From Beijerinckia sp. L45 (GTDB taxonomy: Bacteria; Pseudomonadota; Alphaproteobacteria; Rhizobiales; Beijerinckiaceae), in assembly GCF_009765775.1 (NCBI RefSeq), contig NZ_LMUU01000002.1, forward strand, positions 1 through 44,140: a DNA stretch of 44,140 nucleotides, written 5' to 3'. The translations under genes were made by a program, and so were the position numbers. Below, piece after piece: positions 25,346 through 35,667 of this stretch; position 1 is the first letter of the stretch, and each line of letters begins with the position of its first letter. The notes under the pieces are model-generated. The model had not been told where the DNA came from. It made no database searches and worked only from the letters and a program-made list of their open reading frames with translations.

Positions 25346-25968
25346 TGTTCACGGGACTCATCAGCGATATCGGACGCGTCGAGCGGATCGACACGCAGGG
25401 CGACCTGCGCCGGATGCGGGTGGCCTCCGGCTACAAGCCCGAGTCGATCGCGCTCGGCGCCTCGATCGCCTGCAACGGCCCCTGCCTGACCGTGGTGGCG
25501 AGCGGCGGCCTGAACGAGGGAAGCTGGTTCGACGTCGATATCGGCGCCGAAACCCTGGCGCGGACGACGGCGAGCGCGTGGCGCGTCGGCACGCCCCTCA
25601 ATCTCGAACGGTCCTTGAAGATCGGCGACGAGCTCGGCGGCCACATCGTCACCGGGCATGTCGATGGCGTCGCCGACATCCTGGCCGTCGACCCGTTCGA
25701 CGGCATGAGCCGTTTTTCCATCCAAGCGCCGGACAAGCTCGCGCGCTTCATCGCCGAAAAGGGTTCGATCGCGCTGGACGGGACGTCGCTGACCGTCAAC
25801 AGCGTCGACGGGGCGGTCCTGTCCGTGCTGTTGATCCCGCATTCACTGGCGGTCACGACCTGGGGCGAGCGTCGGGCCGGCGACCGACTTAACCTCGAGG
25901 TCGATTTGATGGCGCGCTATGCGGCGCGGCTGAGCTATTTTGCGCCGACGGAGTCGGCCGCGATCTGA
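25345..25968 (+). CDS. ribE: Riboflavin synthase, alpha subunit
   Basis: Dismutates two 6,7-dimethyl-8-ribityllumazine molecules to riboflavin. 207 residues with the two repeated lumazine-binding domains: MFTGLISDIGRV and ACNGPCLTVV in the first, GHIVTGHVDGVADI and ALDGTSLTVNSV in the second. The start overlaps ribD by one base. Also called ribC in some nomenclatures. The following 104 bases up to ribH contain no gene, only GC-rich sequence (GGCCGGCCGG). Confidence 0.96.
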   Translation: MFTGLISDIGRVERIDTQGDLRRMRVASGYKPESIALGASIACNGPCLTVVASGGLNEGSWFDVDIGAETLARTTASAWRVGTPLNLERSLKIGDELGGHIVTGHVDGVADILAVDPFDGMSRFSIQAPDKLARFIAEKGSIALDGTSLTVNSVDGAVLSVLLIPHSLAVTTWGERRAGDRLNLEVDLMARYAARLSYFAPTESAAI

Positions 25969-26072
25969 CGGGCCGGCCGGACGCGTGCGCCAAGCGCCTT
26001 GCATGCGCGAAGGCGCCGCGTTAGTCGAGGGGGACCCAACACCCAGACCTGTCGAAAGTGCTTCCGAAAGCC

Positions 26073-26558
26073 ATGGCCGAACCGCGCCGCTCCGTCGTCA
26101 CGACGTCCAACATCCTTCCCGCCGGCGGCGGCCGATTCCTGATCGTGGAGGCGCGATTCTATGACGACATCGGCGCGATGCTCCATGCGGGTGCGATGCG
26201 GGCGTTTCACGCCGCGAACGCGACGGTCGAGACGATCACCGTGCCGGGGGCCCTCGAGATCCCGATCGCGCTGGCGATGATGTTGGATCGCGGCGGCGTC
26301 CCCTATGACGGCATCGTCGCGCTCGGCTGCATCATTCGCGGCGAGACGTTCCATTTCGAGATCGTGTCGCTCGAAAGCGCGCGTGCCGTGACCGCGCTCG
26401 CCGTCGCCCATCGTCTGTGCTTCGGCAACGGTATTCTGACTGTCGAGAACGAGCAGCAGGCGATCGTCCGCGCCGACCCCGAGCAGGGCGACAAGGGGGG
26501 CGATGCCGCCCGCGCGGCGCTCGCGCTCTATCATATCAAACACGCGAAGGATCAGTGA
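26073..26558 (+). CDS. ribH: 6,7-dimethyl-8-ribityllumazine synthase
   Basis: Condenses 5-amino-6-ribitylaminouracil with dihydroxybutanone phosphate. 161 residues. FLIVEARFYDDI at the N-terminus, VPGALEIPIA, LGCIIRGETFHFEIV (the active-site His in the segment GETFHFE) and NGILTVENEQQA are the conserved blocks. I use the ATG at 26073; one at 26058 would add five residues. The stop codon overlaps the nusB start (TGATG). No FMN riboswitch was recognised upstream. Confidence 0.96.
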   Translation: MAEPRRSVVTTSNILPAGGGRFLIVEARFYDDIGAMLHAGAMRAFHAANATVETITVPGALEIPIALAMMLDRGGVPYDGIVALGCIIRGETFHFEIVSLESARAVTALAVAHRLCFGNGILTVENEQQAIVRADPEQGDKGGDAARAALALYHIKHAKDQ

Positions 26559-27022
26559 TGGCCCGCGCGATCGAACGATCCGCCGCGCGGCTCGCAGCCG
26601 TCCAGGCGCTCTACCAGATGGACGTGACCGGCAAGACGCTGCCCGACATCTTCGCCGAGTTCGAGACCTACTGGATCGGCATGGAGATCGAAGGCGATCA
26701 GTATAATCCCGCCGAACTCGCCTTCTTCCGCGATATCCTGACCGGCGTGCTCGACGACCAGGGCCCGCTCGACCGGGCCATCGACGCGACGTTGATCGCC
26801 GGCTGGCCTCTCGCCCGTGTCGATTCCGTGATGCGTGCCACCTTGCGCGGCGGCGCCTACGAACTGAAGAAACGCAAGGACATTCCGGCTCGCGTCGTGA
26901 TCAAGGAATATGTCGATGTCGCCGGCGCGTTCTTCGGCCCCGACGAATCCGGCATGATCAACGCGGTGCTCGACGGCATGGCGCGGCAGTATCGCGCCGA
27001 AGAGTTCGTGGTGCAGGCTTAA
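26558..27022 (+). CDS. nusB: Transcription antitermination factor NusB
   Basis: 154-residue all-helical protein that binds BoxA RNA with NusE (S10) and promotes antitermination in rRNA operons. RSAARLAAVQALYQMD is the typical N-terminal helix; ARVDSVMRATLRGGAYEL, ARVVIKEYVDVA and FGPDESGMINAVLDG are the conserved C-terminal blocks. It overlaps ribH by one base, the usual ribH-nusB arrangement. Confidence 0.96.
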   Translation: MARAIERSAARLAAVQALYQMDVTGKTLPDIFAEFETYWIGMEIEGDQYNPAELAFFRDILTGVLDDQGPLDRAIDATLIAGWPLARVDSVMRATLRGGAYELKKRKDIPARVVIKEYVDVAGAFFGPDESGMINAVLDGMARQYRAEEFVVQA

Positions 27023-27054
27023 CCGCGACTGCTACGCGAGGAGACGCAAAGCCG

Positions 27055-28047
27055 ATGCGGCCCTCCGAAGACGACCTGATCGCAACGCTTTTCGCCCCGA
27101 TCGCCGGCCCCGGCGGCCTCGGCCTCCGCGACGACGCGGCGTTGATCACGCCCTCGCCGGGCCATGATCTCGTCGTCACCAAGGACATGCTGGTTGCCGG
27201 CGTGCATTTCTTTGCCGGCGATCCGCCGGATGCAATCGCCCGCAAGGCGTTGCGCGTCAACCTCTCCGATCTTGCGGCCAAGGGCGCCAGGCCGCTTGGC
27301 TTCTGCCTTGGCATCGGCCTGCCTACCGACTGGACCGGCGGCTGGCTGGCTGCCTTCGCCACAGGCCTCGGCGACGACGCCGCCGCTTTCCGCTGCGCGC
27401 TGCTCGGCGGCGATACCGTCATGATGCCCGGGCCTCTTACCCTATCGATCACCGCCTTCGGCGAGGTTCCGGCAGGTCGCATGGTGCCGCGCACCGGCGC
27501 TCGGGCCGGCGACTTGCTCTATGTGTCGGGGACGATCGGGGATGCCGCGATCGGCCTGCGCCTGCGTCTTGACGCGCGGGACGACGCAGGCTGGATCGCG
27601 ACGCTCGGCGACGCAGCCGCCGAGGTGTTGCTCGAGCGCTATCTGCTGCCCCGCCCACGCCTTGCCCTTGCACCCGCTCTGCTAGCCTGCGCCTCCGCCG
27701 CCATGGATGTGTCCGATGGTCTGGCGGGCGATCTCGGCAAGATGCTCGCTCTTGCCGGCCTCACCGCCGCGGTCGATGTCGGGGATGTGCCGATGTCCGA
27801 CGCCGCTCGTGCCGCCATTGCGCTGGCGCCGACGCTCATCGAAACCGCGCTGACGGGCGGGGACGACTATGAAATCCTCTGCGCGGTTCCCGCCGACGCG
27901 TCGTCGTCGTTCGAAGACATGGCGCGGGAGGCTGGCGTTGCCGTCCGGCGTCTCGGCATCACGGCGACCGGCGCCGGCGCGCCGGTCTTCAGGGACGCAA
28001 GCGGTGCCGCGCTGGCATTCGCGGCGACGCGCTTCAGCCATTTCTGA
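27055..28047 (+). CDS. thiL: Thiamine-monophosphate kinase
   Basis: Phosphorylates thiamine monophosphate to the active diphosphate using ATP. 330 residues. Metal- and substrate-binding segments are visible: GLRDDAALI, TKDMLVAGVHF, RVNLSDLAAKGARP, LLGGDTVMM, SGTIGDAAIGL and AMDVSDGLAGDLGK. The acidic GGDDYEIL near the C-terminus is intact. It starts 32 bases after nusB and ends the housekeeping cluster; 142 bases of intergenic sequence follow with a weak hairpin (GGGT/ACCC near 28071). Confidence 0.96.
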   Translation: MRPSEDDLIATLFAPIAGPGGLGLRDDAALITPSPGHDLVVTKDMLVAGVHFFAGDPPDAIARKALRVNLSDLAAKGARPLGFCLGIGLPTDWTGGWLAAFATGLGDDAAAFRCALLGGDTVMMPGPLTLSITAFGEVPAGRMVPRTGARAGDLLYVSGTIGDAAIGLRLRLDARDDAGWIATLGDAAAEVLLERYLLPRPRLALAPALLACASAAMDVSDGLAGDLGKMLALAGLTAAVDVGDVPMSDAARAAIALAPTLIETALTGGDDYEILCAVPADASSSFEDMAREAGVAVRRLGITATGAGAPVFRDASGAALAFAATRFSHF

Positions 28048-28189
28048 GCTTGCCTGCCGGAGGCGCAACGGGGTATTTTAACCCGGCATTAGGCCTTCTT
28101 CGCCAATGTCGAGCAGGGACAGTGGTGCCTTTCACTGATGCCTTAACCAAAGACGAGATCGGTCAGCCGTTCTCGTAGAGGTCTGTCTC

Positions 28190-29191
28190 ATGCTCGACAA
28201 ACCGATCCAGGATGCCAGCACGGGCTCTCTCGCGGACCTCGCTTTGTCCACGGCTCGCCGCCCGACGATCAGCATCGTCACGCCCTGCTACAACGAAGAG
28301 GCGGGGATCGCGGCATGCGTCGAGGCCGTCAGGGCGATCCTGGCGGAGACGCTTCCCGGTTACAGTTACGAACATATCCTGATCGACAATTGCTCGCAGG
28401 ATCGGACGCCCTTGATCCTGCGCGGTCTGGCCAGTCTCGACCCGAAGCTAAAAATCATCTTCAACGCGCGGAATTTCGGACCGGCGCGTTCGCCGTTTCA
28501 CGCCGTGCTCGAGGCGAAGGGACGGCTGGTCATCCCGATCCTCGCCGATCTTCAGACGCCGCCGTCGCTGATCCCGGAGATGGTCGCCTTGTGGGAAAAC
28601 GGCGCCAAGGTCGTCGTCGCGGTCAAGAAGAGCGCGGACGAGTCGCTCTTCTGGCGGACCGCCCGCGGCGCCTTCTACGGGCTGATCAAGCGGATCGCGA
28701 CGGTCGAGCAGATCCCGAACTACATCGGCTTCGGCCTCTACGACGAATGCGTCATCGACGTCCTGCGAGGACTCAATGAGCCGGAACCCTATTTTCGCGG
28801 TCTGATTACGGAAATCGGGTTCGAGCGCGCGGTCGTTCACTACGACCAGCCCAGACGGCTGCACGGGCGTTCCAGCTACACGATCTTTTCGCTCGCCGAC
28901 TACGCGATGCTGGGACTGGCAAGCTATTCGAAGCTCCCGCTGAGGCTGATGACGATCGTCGGTTTCAGCGTGGCGTGCCTGAGCTTTCTCTGCGGTCTCG
29001 CCTACCTGATCGGCAAACTCCTGTTCTGGTACAGCCTGCCTGTCGGCGTGGCGCCGATCCTCATCTCGATCTTCTTCCTCAGTTCGATCCAACTGCTCGC
29101 CCTGGGCATCCTCGGCGAATACGTGAGCCTGCTGCTCACCTACGCCAGGCGCTTTCCCCTGGTGGTCGAGAAGGAACGGATCAATTTCTGA
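28190..29191 (+). CDS. GtrB-like glycosyltransferase family 2 with two C-terminal membrane helices
   Basis: 333-residue GT2 enzyme of the polyprenyl-phosphate sugar transferase kind (DPM1/GtrB/ArnC). The catalytic domain (about 25-230) has SIVTPCYNEE, LIDNCSQDRT, FNARNFGPARS and ADLQTPPSLIPEM, which replaces the usual DaDLQdPP. Two long hydrophobic helices (about 262-285 and 293-320) anchor it to the inner membrane. GAGG lies eight bases before the ATG. Such enzymes make undecaprenyl-phosphate-linked glucose or similar donors used by a membrane GT-C enzyme. The next gene, nine codons or fewer away, encodes just such a polytopic protein, so the pair may decorate an envelope glycan. The substrate sugar is unknown. 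Confidence 0.87.
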   Translation: MLDKPIQDASTGSLADLALSTARRPTISIVTPCYNEEAGIAACVEAVRAILAETLPGYSYEHILIDNCSQDRTPLILRGLASLDPKLKIIFNARNFGPARSPFHAVLEAKGRLVIPILADLQTPPSLIPEMVALWENGAKVVVAVKKSADESLFWRTARGAFYGLIKRIATVEQIPNYIGFGLYDECVIDVLRGLNEPEPYFRGLITEIGFERAVVHYDQPRRLHGRSSYTIFSLADYAMLGLASYSKLPLRLMTIVGFSVACLSFLCGLAYLIGKLLFWYSLPVGVAPILISIFFLSSIQLLALGILGEYVSLLLTYARRFPLVVEKERINF

Positions 29192-29195
29192 CGTC

Positions 29196-30782
29196 GTGCG
29201 CGACGCGGCTCGGCCGGTGGTACGGCCATCGGCGTCGCGTTTGCGTTTCGCACCGGCCTGGACGCGGCGCGAGCGCGCGGCGTCTTTACTGTCGTCTCCC
29301 ATCGTGATCCGCGACCGTGCCGTGGTCGCGGTTGTCTCCCTGATGGTTTTGCTGCCATCCTTTCTCTTCGCGCCGGTGCTGCGTGCCTTTCCGGCGGCTC
29401 TGCTCATGGCAGGGTGCTGCGGCGCCTTCTGGCTCGTCCTGGGGCCGAAGCCGGTATCCGACGATGACGTTCTTCGGCGACCGCTTCGTGTCCGCCAGCT
29501 TTCGGCGTGCATCGGTCTCGCGTTCGTCATCTTTCTGCTCGGCGGCGAAACCCACCTGTTCTACGCAACCGAAGACTGGTCGATCAGAGACGCCGTCTTG
29601 GCCGATCTGGTCAGTCACGGCAATCCGGTGCTCTACGACTGGAATGGTGCGACCTACCTGCTGCGGGCGCCGCTCGGCATGTACATGGTGCCGGCTTTTG
29701 TCGGCCGGGGCCTCGGCCTGTTCGCCGCTCATGTTGCGTTGCTTGGGCAGAACGCCACACTTCTCGGCGCGACGTTATACCTGCTGATGTCGCTCGGGCG
29801 AGGCTGGGCGCACCTGGCGATCCTCATCGCCTTCGGCGGTCTCTCGATTGTTGGCGCTTTGTTGCTGTCTACCGCCGGGCAGGACCATTATTGGCCGCAT
29901 CTGCAGCGTTGGGGGATGGATACCTGGCACCCATTCTACCAATACTCCAGCAGTATCGTCCAATTCTTTTGGGTGCCGAACCACGCGCTCCCGGGGTGGT
30001 GGCTCGCGACGCTGCTTCTTCTGAACACACGGTCCACAGTCGATGTCGCGACAATCGGCGTGTCGGTCGCCGCGCTCGCCTTCTGGTCTCCACTCGCCGT
30101 CCTGCCCTTCATTCCTTGGCTCGTCTTCGTCGTGGCGACGCAATGGCGAGAGGTGCTTTTCGCGAGAAGAACCTGGGTCGGGTTCATCATAGCGGCGGCG
30201 TTCCTGCCCATTGTCGCTTACCTTCTTCTAGCCCCAGCGACGATCGCGCACGACAGTCCTTTGAGCCAAAACAATTTTCTCTTGTGGTATGTAATCTTCA
30301 TCCTGTTCCAACTGCCGGTTCTGCGGCTTGTAGGAGCGCAATGGAGCGATGTTCCGCGCGAATGGCGTGCGCTGTTCGTCATCAACGGCGCGATCCTTCT
30401 GGCGTTGCCATTCTTCAAATTCGGACCCAACAACGACCTCGTCATGCGAGGCTCGATTACCTCGCTAGTCATCGTCGCCTTCGTCTTCGGTGCTTTGGCG
30501 CCTCGCGAAAAGGGCAAACTCGTCGTCGCCGCTTTGGCCTACGTCCTGATCGCCATTGGATCAGTGCCCGCAATGTACGAGGTCTACCGCGCCATTGTGA
30601 AGCCGCGCTACGCCATAAGCCGATGTTCGCTTCAGGAGGCATCGCTCGCCATCGACAAACAAGGACTGCCGTCCAACTACATCGCTCCGGCGACCGCGAT
30701 GCCGAACTGGCTGATCGATCTTCGCGGGATCGAGGCGGTCGGGTTTGTCGATCGTCCATGCTGGCCTGATCGAAAGCAATAA
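29196..30782 (+). CDS. Polytopic membrane protein, probable GT-C-type glycosyltransferase
   Basis: 528 residues with about 10-12 predicted membrane segments and no named family motif I can fix. The first external loop has an acidic pair in FYATEDWSIRDAVL, as in GT-C enzymes where an early Asp/Glu near TM1 is catalytic; a second loop reads WGMDTWHPFYQYSSS. The N-terminal ~40 residues are Arg-rich and the C-terminal loop carries two Cys. The start is uncertain: the first open codon is a GTG at 29196, four bases after the GT2 stop, and another GTG lies at 29301. Close coupling to the GT2 gene suggests it transfers the lipid-linked sugar outside. This is inference from position and topology. Confidence 0.7.
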   Translation: MRDAARPVVRPSASRLRFAPAWTRRERAASLLSSPIVIRDRAVVAVVSLMVLLPSFLFAPVLRAFPAALLMAGCCGAFWLVLGPKPVSDDDVLRRPLRVRQLSACIGLAFVIFLLGGETHLFYATEDWSIRDAVLADLVSHGNPVLYDWNGATYLLRAPLGMYMVPAFVGRGLGLFAAHVALLGQNATLLGATLYLLMSLGRGWAHLAILIAFGGLSIVGALLLSTAGQDHYWPHLQRWGMDTWHPFYQYSSSIVQFFWVPNHALPGWWLATLLLLNTRSTVDVATIGVSVAALAFWSPLAVLPFIPWLVFVVATQWREVLFARRTWVGFIIAAAFLPIVAYLLLAPATIAHDSPLSQNNFLLWYVIFILFQLPVLRLVGAQWSDVPREWRALFVINGAILLALPFFKFGPNNDLVMRGSITSLVIVAFVFGALAPREKGKLVVAALAYVLIAIGSVPAMYEVYRAIVKPRYAISRCSLQEASLAIDKQGLPSNYIAPATAMPNWLIDLRGIEAVGFVDRPCWPDRKQ

Positions 30783-30846
30783 GGCGGTCGGCGCGCCGGA
30801 TGCGCGCGGCGACCGCCAGCGTCGAGACAAGCCTAGAGCGCCGGCT

Positions 30847-30868
30847 GCTTAAGTGGACCCGCTTAAGC
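30847..30868. repeat. Inverted repeat GCTTAAG-N8-CTTAAGC
   Basis: Seven-base arms at 30847-30853 and 30862-30868, just before the larger palindrome. Together they fill most of the gap between the convergent GT-C-like and carboxymuconolactone-type genes. Confidence 0.5.
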
Positions 30869-30898
30869 GATAAGCCGTCGCTCTCTTTTCGAAGGCTG

Positions 30899-30948
30899 AG
30901 AGCATCGGGCCGGACGCAAAAGTCTGCAGCTTTTGCGTGCGATGCTCT
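30899..30948. repeat. Nested palindromic repeat (REP-like element)
   Basis: Outer arms AGAGCATC (30899-30906) and GATGCTCT (30941-30948); inner arms ACGCAAAAG (30914-30922) and CTTTTGCGT (30930-30938) with a seven-base centre. The layout resembles the widespread AGAGCATG...CATGCTCT intergenic palindromes of Hyphomicrobiales. It lies between two convergent genes and its right arm overlaps the stop codon of the minus-strand gene, so it could terminate transcription from both sides. Confidence 0.65.
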
Positions 30949-31576
30949 AGTTGGCCATCGCCTTGCCTGTCACGAGGAAGGGGCCTTTGAACTCGGCCGG
31001 CACCGGCACCTGCGCGACGTTCAATGTCATGCAGACGACGTCGTAGTAACCGTTGACCGCCACGAGATCGACGATGCCGCGCTCGCCGAACTTGGCGAGA
31101 ACCTTGGCGTAAGTCGCGTCAGACACGATCTTGTCGCGGCGCAGCTCGGTCGAGAACGTGTAAACGAGCGCCTCCTCCTCGGTCATCCCCTTCGGCACCC
31201 GACCCTCCGACAGGTCGGCGAGCACGGTGGCGGGAACGCCGGCCTTGATGGCGAGCGGATAGTGGTACGCCCACTCGAACTGCGAGGCCCAGGCCTGGCC
31301 GCTGATGAGGATCGCAAACTCGTTGAGGCGCAAAGGCAGCGAGGTCTCGAAGCGGATGTAGGCGCCGACCTTTTGCAGGCGATCGGCAAGCACCGGGCTG
31401 CGCAGCCAGGCTTTGAACGGACCCGAAATGGACTTGCGCGGTCCGGATGCGATGGCATCGGCGATCGCCTTCTGCTCCGGGGTCATCGCCTCCGGCGCGA
31501 TGTCGGGAAAACGTTCCGCCAGGGCGGGGGCGGCCGAAGCCAGGGTCGCGGCAAGGGCGCCGATCAAAGCCTTCAC
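30947..31576 (-). CDS. Secreted carboxymuconolactone-decarboxylase-fold protein
   Basis: 209-residue protein of the CMD/AhpD fold with an N-terminal signal peptide (VKALIGALAATLASAAPALA). The CMD core is helical: FETSLPLRLNEFAILISGQ, then FEWAYHYPLAIKAG, then EEEALVYTFSTELRRD. The AhpD-type CxxC is absent: only the pattern E...W..H remains, so a redox peroxidase role is unlikely and a decarboxylase-like or other role is open. The start is a GTG at 31576 with AGGAGA seven bases upstream; an ATG at 31678 would bury the signal peptide. It is divergent from hppA and shares a 173-base promoter region with it. Confidence 0.82.
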   Translation of the reverse strand: MKALIGALAATLASAAPALAERFPDIAPEAMTPEQKAIADAIASGPRKSISGPFKAWLRSPVLADRLQKVGAYIRFETSLPLRLNEFAILISGQAWASQFEWAYHYPLAIKAGVPATVLADLSEGRVPKGMTEEEALVYTFSTELRRDKIVSDATYAKVLAKFGERGIVDLVAVNGYYDVVCMTLNVAQVPVPAEFKGPFLVTGKAMAN

Positions 31577-31667
31577 GTCTGATTCTCCTCGAGTTTGAAT
31601 GGTCCAGGACGATTCTTCATCCGCATGTCTCATCTGCCCCGGTAAGGTCCAGAAGTCTTTAGGCCAT

Positions 31668-31697
31668 TTGCGAAACATTCCGCTTTCCGCCTATGGT
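31668..31697 (+). promoter_or_regulatory. Possible hppA promoter
   Basis: TTGCGA, an 18-base spacer and TATGGT, 52 bases before the hppA start. A fair match to a housekeeping promoter in the divergent region; no riboswitch was recognised. Confidence 0.4.
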
Positions 31698-31749
31698 CCG
31701 GCGGACAAAAAGCATCGCAAAAGCGGTTATTTACGGGAGAGCGCGGACG

Positions 31750-33894
<2,145 letters not shown>

Positions 33895-33902
33895 CGGAGC
33901 GC

Positions 33903-33928
33903 GTCCCTTCTGGGTTGAGGAGGGACGA
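33903..33928. repeat. Hairpin after hppA
   Basis: Arms CGTCCCT and AGGGACG (7 bp) with a 12-base loop, ten bases after the hppA stop and 37 bases before the convergent hepT-type gene. No T-run follows, so it is at best a weak terminator. Confidence 0.4.
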
Positions 33929-33964
33929 CACGCGAATCTCGTTTGTTGCGACGCTTTCCAACGC

Positions 33965-34312
33965 TCAGTCTTTTTCGATATGGGACAGTTGCCGCAGCAA
34001 AAGGGGCAGAGCTGTCCCGACCGTGTCCCAGACGACATCGAGATTGATGTCGAAATAGCCGTGAGCGATGCGGTTGCGCATTCCTTTCATCCCGTGCCAT
34101 TGGATCTCCGCGTGTCGCTCGGCAAAGTCGGGATATCGCTCCAAGATCTTCGAGGCGGCTTCGCCGATGATGATCAGGCTCATGACCACAGCTCGTTGGG
34201 AACGCTTGTCCGCAATGAAGTCGTCTTTGCCCAGACCCTCCAGGAAGATGCAGGCGTCGGAGGCCGCTTGCCTCATATGGTTGAGGTAGTCCGCGAGCCG
34301 GACAGAGCTCAT
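33965..34312 (-). CDS. hepT: HepT-type ribonuclease toxin (DUF86), second module
   Basis: 115-residue helical protein. The Rx4HxY active site is complete in MRNRIAHGYFDINLD, and VVMSLIIIGEAASKI is the typical DUF86 helix. It overlaps the upstream MntA gene by four bases (ATGA), the arrangement of MntA-HepT toxin-antitoxin pairs. The canonical active site differs from the Gly-bearing HepT-type protein at 17722, so the two modules are not recent duplicates. The stop lies 70 bases from the convergent hppA stop. Confidence 0.88.
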   Translation of the reverse strand: MSSVRLADYLNHMRQAASDACIFLEGLGKDDFIADKRSQRAVVMSLIIIGEAASKILERYPDFAERHAEIQWHGMKGMRNRIAHGYFDINLDVVWDTVGTALPLLLRQLSHIEKD

Positions 34313-34599
34313 ACAAGCTGCGCTTCCGCTAAAATTCTCTCGCGTATTCTTTCCGGCAAGTCGCTCGGCGTAACCAGATCGACGCTGACGCCGAGAAGAC
34401 CTTCGAGTTTGACCTGCAAGCTGCCCAAGTCGAACAATGTCGCGCCTGGCAGGGCGTCGACGAGAAGATCGAGGTCGCTCCCATCGCGGTCTACGCCGTG
34501 GAGCACGGAGCCGAACACGCGCGGATTTGCAGCGCGGTGCTGCGCCATCGCTGCGCGGACTTCGTCACGCTTCCTCTCAAGAGCGACCGAGGGTTTCAT
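34309..34599 (-). CDS. mntA: MntA-type nucleotidyltransferase antitoxin, second module
   Basis: 96-residue minimal nucleotidyltransferase with the GSX10DXD motif (GSVLHGVDRDGSDLD) and a third acidic residue in SVDLVTP. It should AMPylate and so neutralise the HepT partner encoded directly behind it. A strong SD (GAGGAGA) precedes the ATG at 34599. It sits 24 bases downstream of the deacetylase-family gene, so it may also be read from that transcript. Confidence 0.88.
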   Translation of the reverse strand: MKPSVALERKRDEVRAAMAQHRAANPRVFGSVLHGVDRDGSDLDLLVDALPGATLFDLGSLQVKLEGLLGVSVDLVTPSDLPERIRERILAEAQLV

Positions 34600-34623
34600 C
34601 GTTATCTCCTCACGTTCCGCCCC

Positions 34624-35556
34624 TCACGCCCCCATCAGCGTCCCGACATGCGCCGCCGTAGACTTCGCCAGCCCCTCCAGATCATACCCGCCTTCCAGCA
34701 GCGACACGATCCTGCCGCCGGAATATTTCCGCGCGATCTCCATCAGCTCTTCGGTGATCCAGGCGTAATCGTCTTCCACCAGTTCGACGCTGCCGAGCGG
34801 ATCGCGCCAATGCGCGTCGAACCCGGCGGAGATGACGATGAGGTCGGGGGCAAAACTCTCCAGCCGCGGCAGGATGCGCGACTGCATGGCGTCGCGGAAC
34901 TGCTCGCCGGCATCGCCCGAGCGGAGCGGCGCGTTGACGATGGTGTCGTGGGCGCCGCGTTCGCTCACCGCGCCGGAGCCGGGAAACAGCGGCATCTGAT
35001 GCGTCGAGGCGTAGAGTACGCTGGGGTCCGACCAGAAGATCGCCTGGGTGCCGTTGCCGTGGTGGACGTCGAAATCGACGATGGCGACGCGTTTGGCGCC
35101 GTGCAGCATCTGCGCGTGGCGGGCGGCGATGGCGGCGGTGTTGAAGAAGCAGAAGCCCATCGGCGTCGACAGTTCCGCGTGATGGCCGGGCGGCCGCATC
35201 GCGACGAAGGCGTTGCTGGCGCTGCCGTTCATCACGCAGTCCACCGCATGCGTCGTCCCCCCGACGGCATGCATCAGCGTCGCCCAGGTGCCAGGGCTCA
35301 TGACGGTGTCGCCATGGTCGAGCGCGACGGTGCCGTCCTTCGGCGCCGCCTCTTCGATGGCGTTGAAGTAGCTCGTCGGGTGGACCCGGGTGATGACCTT
35401 GGATTCGCCCCACGGCGCATCGTCGCGCACGAGCGCGTCGAAGCGCGGATCGGCCATGGCGGCGCGGATGGCGCGCATGCGCTCCGGCCGCTCCGGATGG
35501 CTCGGGCCTGTGTCGTGGTCGAGGCTGGACGGATGCGAGACGAAAAGCGTGCTCAC
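34624..35556 (-). CDS. Histone-deacetylase-family amidohydrolase
   Basis: 310-residue zinc hydrolase of the arginase/deacetylase fold (acetoin utilisation AcuC/HDAH type). Zinc and catalytic segments: AMRPPGHHAE, IVDFDVHHGNGTQ, ISAGFDAHWRDPLG and LEGGYDL with the catalytic Tyr. Bacterial members deacetylate polyamines, acetyl-lysine or other acetylated amines; the substrate is not evident. I use the GTG at 35556 (GAGG ten bases upstream), giving MSTLFVSHPSSLDHDTG; the ATG at 35628 adds 24 residues of unlikely sequence. It lies downstream of a small ORF on the same strand. Confidence 0.9.
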   Translation of the reverse strand: MSTLFVSHPSSLDHDTGPSHPERPERMRAIRAAMADPRFDALVRDDAPWGESKVITRVHPTSYFNAIEEAAPKDGTVALDHGDTVMSPGTWATLMHAVGGTTHAVDCVMNGSASNAFVAMRPPGHHAELSTPMGFCFFNTAAIAARHAQMLHGAKRVAIVDFDVHHGNGTQAIFWSDPSVLYASTHQMPLFPGSGAVSERGAHDTIVNAPLRSGDAGEQFRDAMQSRILPRLESFAPDLIVISAGFDAHWRDPLGSVELVEDDYAWITEELMEIARKYSGGRIVSLLEGGYDLEGLAKSTAAHVGTLMGA

Positions 35557-35667
35557 CGGAGATCGACCTCGCTGCCGGACGGGTTGTGTCCCGTCATCAG
35601 CACATGCATCATCGTTGCGAGGCGTCAACCATCATCGGCGTGCTGCCTTCCGGTTTCGGCATAGGCG

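Noticed and set aside
25969-26072. FMN riboswitch upstream of ribH
   Set aside because: The sequence is short (104 bases) and none of the conserved RFN-element blocks could be recognised.
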